Part shown: piece after piece, positions 7,121 to 10,609 of the stretch | How positions within the stretch are numbered: position 1 is the stretch's first letter | Layout of the letters: each line of letters starts with the position of its first letter | NCBI GenBank assembly: GCA_014377915.1 | Contig: JACMOT010000109.1 | Location: forward strand, 1 to 10,609 | Direction: 5' to 3' | Source: Tardiphaga sp. | Lineage (GTDB): Bacteria > Pseudomonadota > Alphaproteobacteria > Rhizobiales > Xanthobacteraceae | DNA: 10,609 bases | The notes under the pieces: model-generated | What the model was told of the DNA's origin: nothing | The model's database searches: none | What the model saw: the letters and a program-made list of their open reading frames with translations, nothing else | Program-made: the position numbers and the translations under genes

Positions 7121-7438
7121 AGGCTGGCATCCCTGTCGGGCTATCCGCCGCGGTTGGCGCGCGGAAGGTCGTCATCTATGCCAATCCCAGCATGGCATCG
7201 CTGCACTCATTGATGCGGCAGTGTCGGGGCGGGGACATCCGCGGTAACCATAAGCCACTGTATTGCAACCGCGTTCGCCTTAATCCCGGCGAAATGCCTG
7301 CGTATCCGGTTTGTTAACCGACTTTATTCGGGTAAACAGGCACGCGGTCGAAGGCCAACCGCGGGCTCGTTACCGGTAGGTCCGCGATCGTGCGCGATGG
7401 ACGCGCAGGCACCGCATCACAGGCGTCAGGTCTCATAT
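7121..7438 (+). other. 318-base lpxC-bamD intergenic region
   Basis: No gene is seen. A hairpin ATGCCA (7178-7183) / TGGCAT (7193-7198) lies 58 bases after the lpxC stop but has no T tract. Another, CGCGGT (7343-7348) / ACCGCG (7358-7363), lies in the probable bamD leader. TTGTTA (7311-7316) and TAAACA (7333-7338) are 16 bases apart and could be a weak sigma-70-like promoter overlapping TTAACC (7314-7319). The match is poor and nothing here is decisive. Confidence 0.45.
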
Positions 7439-8332
7439 ATGTCGGCACAGCGTACTCCGCCCGAACTGCGCAACCTGCTCAACGGCTATGGCCGACAGCT
7501 GCGTCTGGCTTTTGGCCTGACCGCGCTGGCGATTCCATTGAGCGGCTGCGGCACCGGTGCGCTGTGGGACAAGTTCAGCACCAAGGACGACACCTTCGTC
7601 GAGGAGCCTGCCGACAAGCTGTATAATGAGGGCCTGTACCTCATGAACCAGAACAAGGATCCGAAGGCGGCCGCGAAGAAGTTCGAGGAAGTCGATCGCC
7701 AGCATCCGTATTCCGACTGGGCGCGCAAATCGCTGCTGATGTCGTCCTACGCCGCCTATGAAGCCGGCGATTACGATACCTGCATCGGTTCGGCGACGCG
7801 TTATGTCACGCTGCATCCCGGCAGCCCGGACGCGGCCTATGCGCAATATCTGATCGCCGCCTCGCATTACGACCAGATCCCGGACGTTTCCCGTGACCAG
7901 GGCCGTACCGAGAAGGCAATGGCCGCGCTCGAGGAGGTGGTCCGCAAATACCCGACCTCGGAATATGCGACTTCCGCCAAGAAGAAGCTGGAAGGCGCAC
8001 GCGACCAGCTTGCCGGCAAGGAAATGGCGGTCGGCCGCTATTACATGGACAAGCGCGACTACACCGCCGCCATCAACCGCTTCAAGACCGTCGTGACCCA
8101 ATACCAGACCACGCGTCACGTCGAGGAAGCGTTGGCGCGATTGACCGAGGCCTATATGGCGATCGGCATTGTTGGCGAGGCGCAGACCGCCGCCGCCGTG
8201 CTTGGCCACAACTTTCCTGACAGCAAGTGGTACAAAGACGCTTATAATCTTGTAAAGTCCGGCGGTCTCGAGCCGAGCGAGAACAAGGGTTCCTATATTT
8301 CCAGGGCCTTCAAGCGAATTGGCCTCGGTTAG
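7439..8332 (+). CDS. bamD: Outer membrane protein assembly factor BamD (lipoprotein, TPR repeats)
   Basis: BamD is the essential lipoprotein partner of BamA in the BAM complex, which folds beta-barrel proteins into the outer membrane; it sits on the periplasmic face. From ATG 7439 it has 297 residues. The signal peptide has a basic region (about 11-22), a hydrophobic core LAFGLTALAIPL (23-34) and a lipobox LSGC with the lipidated cysteine at 37. Tetratricopeptide-type helical pairs follow, such as ADKLYNEGLYLMNQNKDPKA (58-77), ARKSLLMSSYAAYEAGDYDT (95-114), AYAQYLIAASHYDQI (133-147) and MAVGRYYMDKRDYTAAINRF (196-215). HPGSPDAAYAQYLIA is the conserved BamD block. An in-frame ATG at 7397 would add 14 residues; 7439 is preferred because it leaves a more normal signal peptide. 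recN follows 13 bases after the stop. Confidence 0.94.
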   Translation: MSAQRTPPELRNLLNGYGRQLRLAFGLTALAIPLSGCGTGALWDKFSTKDDTFVEEPADKLYNEGLYLMNQNKDPKAAAKKFEEVDRQHPYSDWARKSLLMSSYAAYEAGDYDTCIGSATRYVTLHPGSPDAAYAQYLIAASHYDQIPDVSRDQGRTEKAMAALEEVVRKYPTSEYATSAKKKLEGARDQLAGKEMAVGRYYMDKRDYTAAINRFKTVVTQYQTTRHVEEALARLTEAYMAIGIVGEAQTAAAVLGHNFPDSKWYKDAYNLVKSGGLEPSENKGSYISRAFKRIGLG

Positions 8333-8345
8333 GAACTAGACTCCC

Positions 8346-10016
8346 ATGCTGGCCCGTCTTTCGATCCGTGACATCGTCCTGATCGAACGGCTCGATATCG
8401 AGTTTGCCCGCGGTCTCGCGGTGCTGACCGGCGAGACCGGCGCAGGAAAATCCATTCTTCTCGATGCTTTCGCGCTGGCGCTGGGCGGTCGCGGCGACGC
8501 CAATCTGGTGCGTCACGGCGTCGAGCAGGGCCAGGTCACGGCGGTTTTCGATCTCGCCAAGGGCCATCCGGCGCTGGTGATTCTTGCCGCCAATGGCTTC
8601 GAGGATACCGGCGAGATGATTCTCCGCCGCGTGCAGCTCGCCGATGGCCGCACCCGAGCCTTCATCAACGACCAGGCCGCCAGCGTGCAGACCCTCAAGG
8701 CGGTCGGCGCGGCGCTGGTTGAAATCCACGGCCAGCACGACGAGCGCGCGCTGGTTGACGCCGCCACCCATCGCCGGCTGCTCGATGCCTTTGCCGGGCT
8801 GGAGAAGGACGTGGTCGCGCTGGAGGGCCTTTGGGATGCCCGCAAGGCAGCCTACGCCACGCTGGATGCGCACCGTGCCAATATGGCGCGGGCCGCCCGC
8901 GATGCCGATTATCTGCGCCACGCCGCGGACGAATTGAAGAAGCTCAATCCTAAGGACGGCGAGGAGACCCGGCTGGCCGAGCGCCGCACCGGCATGATGC
9001 AGGGCGAGAAGATCGCCGGTGACCTGCGCGAGGCGCAGGATGCGGTGTCCGGCCATCATTCGCCGATCTCGACGTTGGCCGCCGCGGTCCGCCGGTTGGA
9101 GCGCCGCGCAGGCGCCTCGCCCGAATTCATCGAGCCCGCGGTCAAGGCGATCGACACCGCGATCAACGCGCTGGAAGAGGCCGACCAGCACCTCACCGCC
9201 GCGCTGATTGCCGCCGATTTCGACCCCGGCGAGCTGGGGCGCATCGAAGAGCGGCTGTTTGCGCTGCGCGCCGCGGCGCGAAAATATTCGACGCCGGTGG
9301 ATGGCCTGGCCGCTTTGGCTGCAAAATTCGTCGCCGACGTCGCCACCATCGATGCCGGCGCCGGACAGTTGAAGGGTCTCGAGACCGCCGCGGCGGAAGC
9401 CGACGGCAAATACAGCGCCGCGGCAGCCAAACTCTCGGCATCACGCATCAAGTCGGCGGACAAGCTCAACAAGGCGGTCAGCGCCGAGCTGGCGCCGCTG
9501 AAGCTGGAGCGCGCCAAATTCATGACGCAGGTCGAATCGGACGTGGCCAATCCGGGTCCGCAGGGCATCGACCGCGTCGAATTCTGGGTCCAGACCAATC
9601 CCGGCACCCGCGCCGGCCCGATGATGAAGGTGGCCTCCGGCGGCGAGTTGTCGCGCTTCCTGCTGGCGCTGAAGGTGGTGCTGTCCGACAAGGGCTCGGC
9701 ACCGACTTTGGTGTTCGACGAAATCGATACCGGCGTCGGCGGCGCGGTGGCCGACGCCATCGGCGCGCGGCTGGCGCGGCTGGCCGGCAAGGTCCAGGTG
9801 ATGGCCGTGACACACGCCCCGCAGGTCGCGGCCCGGGCCGACCAGCATCTGTTGATTTCCAAGGATGCCCTCGACAAGGGCAAGCGCGTCGCCACCCGCG
9901 TCAATACGCTGGCCGCCGACCCCCGCCGCGAGGAAATTGCGAGGATGCTGGCGGGCGCCGAAATCACCGCCGAGGCGCGTGCCGCGGCGGATCGCCTGCT
10001 GAAGGGCGCGGCGTAG
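8346..10016 (+). CDS. recN: DNA repair protein RecN (SMC-like ATPase)
   Basis: RecN is a cytoplasmic SMC-family ATPase that acts early in recombinational repair of double-strand breaks. The 556-residue product matches the family length. It starts with LARLSIRDIVLIERLDIEF (2-20) and the Walker A GETGAGKS (29-36). The RecN-specific block EIHGQHDERALVD (126-138) follows, then a central Glu/Ala/Arg-rich region (about 150-385) predicted to form the coiled-coil arms. The C-terminal half of the ATPase has the signature ASGGELSRF (430-438), Walker B TLVFDEIDTGVGG (454-466) and THAPQVAARAD (489-499). The start ATG lies 13 bases after bamD; AGGA overlapping the bamD stop is its likely ribosome-binding site. 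The TAG stop is only three bases before the GIY-YIG module. All catalytic motifs are intact. Confidence 0.97.
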   Translation: MLARLSIRDIVLIERLDIEFARGLAVLTGETGAGKSILLDAFALALGGRGDANLVRHGVEQGQVTAVFDLAKGHPALVILAANGFEDTGEMILRRVQLADGRTRAFINDQAASVQTLKAVGAALVEIHGQHDERALVDAATHRRLLDAFAGLEKDVVALEGLWDARKAAYATLDAHRANMARAARDADYLRHAADELKKLNPKDGEETRLAERRTGMMQGEKIAGDLREAQDAVSGHHSPISTLAAAVRRLERRAGASPEFIEPAVKAIDTAINALEEADQHLTAALIAADFDPGELGRIEERLFALRAAARKYSTPVDGLAALAAKFVADVATIDAGAGQLKGLETAAAEADGKYSAAAAKLSASRIKSADKLNKAVSAELAPLKLERAKFMTQVESDVANPGPQGIDRVEFWVQTNPGTRAGPMMKVASGGELSRFLLALKVVLSDKGSAPTLVFDEIDTGVGGAVADAIGARLARLAGKVQVMAVTHAPQVAARADQHLLISKDALDKGKRVATRVNTLAADPRREEIARMLAGAEITAEARAAADRLLKGAA

Positions 10017-10019
10017 TTT

Positions 10020-10070
10020 CACTCGTCATTCCGGGGCGCGAGCCCGCCAGGGCGAGCGAACCCGGAACCT
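10020..10070 (+). repeat. Left end of module: REP-like imperfect palindrome
   Basis: TTCCGGG (10029-10035) pairs with CCCGGAA (10061-10067). Inside it, GCCC (10042-10045) pairs with GGGC (10050-10053) around a GCCA loop. The outer 21 bases are the terminal inverted repeat. The inner arm (from 10055) is nearly identical to the remnant at 1272. Because it sits directly behind recN, it could also protect the 3' end of that message. Confidence 0.75.
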
Positions 10071-10111
10071 CAGAATGTTTTCGCACCACTTCGCAAGCAA
10101 CGGTGCTCGTC

Positions 10112-10396
10112 ATGTCCTATTATGTCTACATGATGGCCTCGAAGAAGAATGGTGTGCTGTACATCGGCATCACCAACGATCTCGTCCGACGCATCCACGA
10201 ACACAAAACGAGTTCCGCAAGAGGCTTTACCTCGCGCTACAATGTGACGCTGCTTGTTTGGTTCGAAATGTATGACGATCCACTGACGGCGATAAGCCGC
10301 GAAAAAGAGCTTAAGAAGTGGCGGCGGGAATGGAAGATCAAATTGATCGAGGCGAACAATGCCGACTGGCGCGATTTGTACGCTGCGATTGTATAA
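10112..10396 (+). CDS. Small single-domain GIY-YIG endonuclease (YhbQ/UPF0213-like)
   Basis: The 94-residue protein is almost wholly a GIY-YIG nuclease domain: YYVYMM (3-8) in the GIY position, LYIGIT (16-21) as YIG, the catalytic-type arginine in LVRRIHEH (24-31, R26 or R27) and the metal-binding glutamate in SREKELKKW (62-70, probably E64). A Trp/Lys-rich C-terminal helix follows (KWRREWKIKLIEANN). Family members cut DNA with one metal ion; single-domain versions such as E. coli YhbQ have no well-settled role. There is no partner domain for sequence targeting. ATG 10112 is taken as start; GTG 10103 in frame would add three residues. No Shine-Dalgarno is visible. About a third of codons end in A or T, clearly more than in recN or ligA, which fits acquisition. 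It lies between inverted repeats, suggesting it acts on those ends, but that is inference. Confidence 0.9.
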   Translation: MSYYVYMMASKKNGVLYIGITNDLVRRIHEHKTSSARGFTSRYNVTLLVWFEMYDDPLTAISREKELKKWRREWKIKLIEANNADWRDLYAAIV

Positions 10397-10410
10397 GAGC
10401 AACCAAGATG

Positions 10411-10463
10411 AGATTCCGGGCTCGCGTGCGCAAAGGTGCGCCCGCGCCCCGGAATGACGAGTG
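10411..10463 (+). repeat. Right end of module: REP-like long hairpin
   Basis: ATTCCGGG (10413-10420) pairs with CCCGGAAT (10448-10455). Inside, CGCG (10423-10426) pairs with CGCG (10443-10446), and GCGCA (10428-10432) with TGCGC (10437-10441) around an AAGG loop. Together these give about 17 base pairs with small interruptions, a much stronger stem than the left end. The last 21 bases are the terminal inverted repeat. There is no T tract on the + strand. Confidence 0.78.
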
Positions 10464-10468
10464 TTAGT

Positions 10469-10609
10469 ATGGCCCGCACAGCAAAACCCACTTCGCCGTC
10501 CGATCTGTCCACCCTGACCAAGCCAAAGGCCAAGGTCGAGCTGATGCGGCTGTCGCTCGAGATGGAGGCGCATAACAGGCGCTACTATCAGGACGACGCG
10601 CCGACCGTC
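10469..10609 (+). CDS. ligA: NAD-dependent DNA ligase LigA, first 47 residues (3' end outside window)
   Basis: LigA seals nicks in duplex DNA using NAD+, joining Okazaki fragments and finishing repair. Only the N-terminal part is present: MARTAKPTSPSDLSTLTK, then AKVELMRLSLEMEAHN and RRYYQDDAPTV, still open at the window edge. The last block is the Ia domain motif (YYxxDxPxx, normally followed by D-x-E-Y-D) that binds the nicotinamide mononucleotide part of NAD+. The start codon ATG 10469 lies five bases after the right inverted repeat. No Shine-Dalgarno is evident, only GACGAG, which lies within the repeat itself. It shares orientation with recN, and recN-ligA adjacency is common in alphaproteobacteria, so the GIY-YIG module probably split an older recN-ligA pair. 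Confidence 0.92.
   Translation, partial: MARTAKPTSPSDLSTLTKPKAKVELMRLSLEMEAHNRRYYQDDAPTV

Larger units (their letters stand above)
10020..10463 (+). mobile_element. 444-base GIY-YIG module bounded by a perfect 21-bp inverted repeat
   Basis: The first 21 bases (10020-10040, beginning CACTCGTCATTCCGGGG) are the exact reverse complement of the last 21 (10443-10463, ending CCCCGGAATGACGAGTG). A single gene for a small GIY-YIG nuclease lies between. The subterminal sequence is also loosely alike in inverted orientation, both ends reaching CCCGGAA(T/C)CTCA on the inner side. The module fills the recN-ligA gap almost exactly, starting 3 bases after the recN stop and ending 5 bases before the ligA ATG. 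No clear target duplication is seen; TAGT occurs close to both edges (10014-10017 and 10465-10468) but does not abut them. That this unit moves is inference from its layout. Confidence 0.7.

Noticed and set aside
7314..7328. CtrA-type site at TTAACC upstream of bamD
   Set aside because: Only the first half-site matches. The base run seven positions downstream is TATT rather than TTAA, so it is left as an isolated half-site.
10070..10573. 167-codon - strand frame across the GIY-YIG gene, right repeat and ligA start
   Set aside because: It is antisense to two supported genes and runs through the repeat. No domain is recognisable.

Overview
The window is GC-rich alphaproteobacterial chromosome, most likely from the Bradyrhizobium/Rhodopseudomonas/Afipia group (Nitrobacteraceae). 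This rests on the gene order, on recognisable protein sequences (Rhizobiales-type FtsZ with a very long linker, BamD, LpxC, RecN) and on REP-like palindromes of the ATTCCGGG...CCCGGAAT type. The genus is inferred from memory, not from a search. All recognised genes lie on the + strand.

Positions 1-5854 are the distal end of the dcw (division and cell wall) cluster: the 3' end of murB, a divergent ddl (D-Ala-D-Ala ligase), a 388-base gap, then ftsQ, ftsA and ftsZ. MurB and Ddl supply peptidoglycan precursors. FtsQ, FtsA and FtsZ form the septal machine. murB and ddl are nearly contiguous, ftsQ and ftsA overlap by ATGA, and ftsZ follows ftsA after a structured 110-base gap. A clear intrinsic terminator (5878-5918) closes the cluster.

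Positions 5919-10016 hold envelope and DNA-repair genes: lpxC (first committed step of lipid A synthesis), bamD (outer-membrane protein assembly lipoprotein) and recN (SMC-like repair ATPase). Gaps of about 230 and 318 bases separate lpxC from the terminator and from bamD. bamD and recN are 13 bases apart and probably co-transcribed. The window ends in the first 47 codons of ligA (NAD-dependent DNA ligase).

The most unusual part is the 444-base segment 10020-10463, placed between the recN stop and the ligA start. It encodes a small single-domain GIY-YIG endonuclease and is bounded by a perfect 21-bp terminal inverted repeat. Each end also folds into its own REP-like hairpin. It looks like a compact mobile or formerly mobile module, analogous in layout to REP/RAYT systems but with a GIY-YIG nuclease in place of a transposase. 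A gene-less relative of its end sequence lies in the ddl-ftsQ gap (about 1272-1317).
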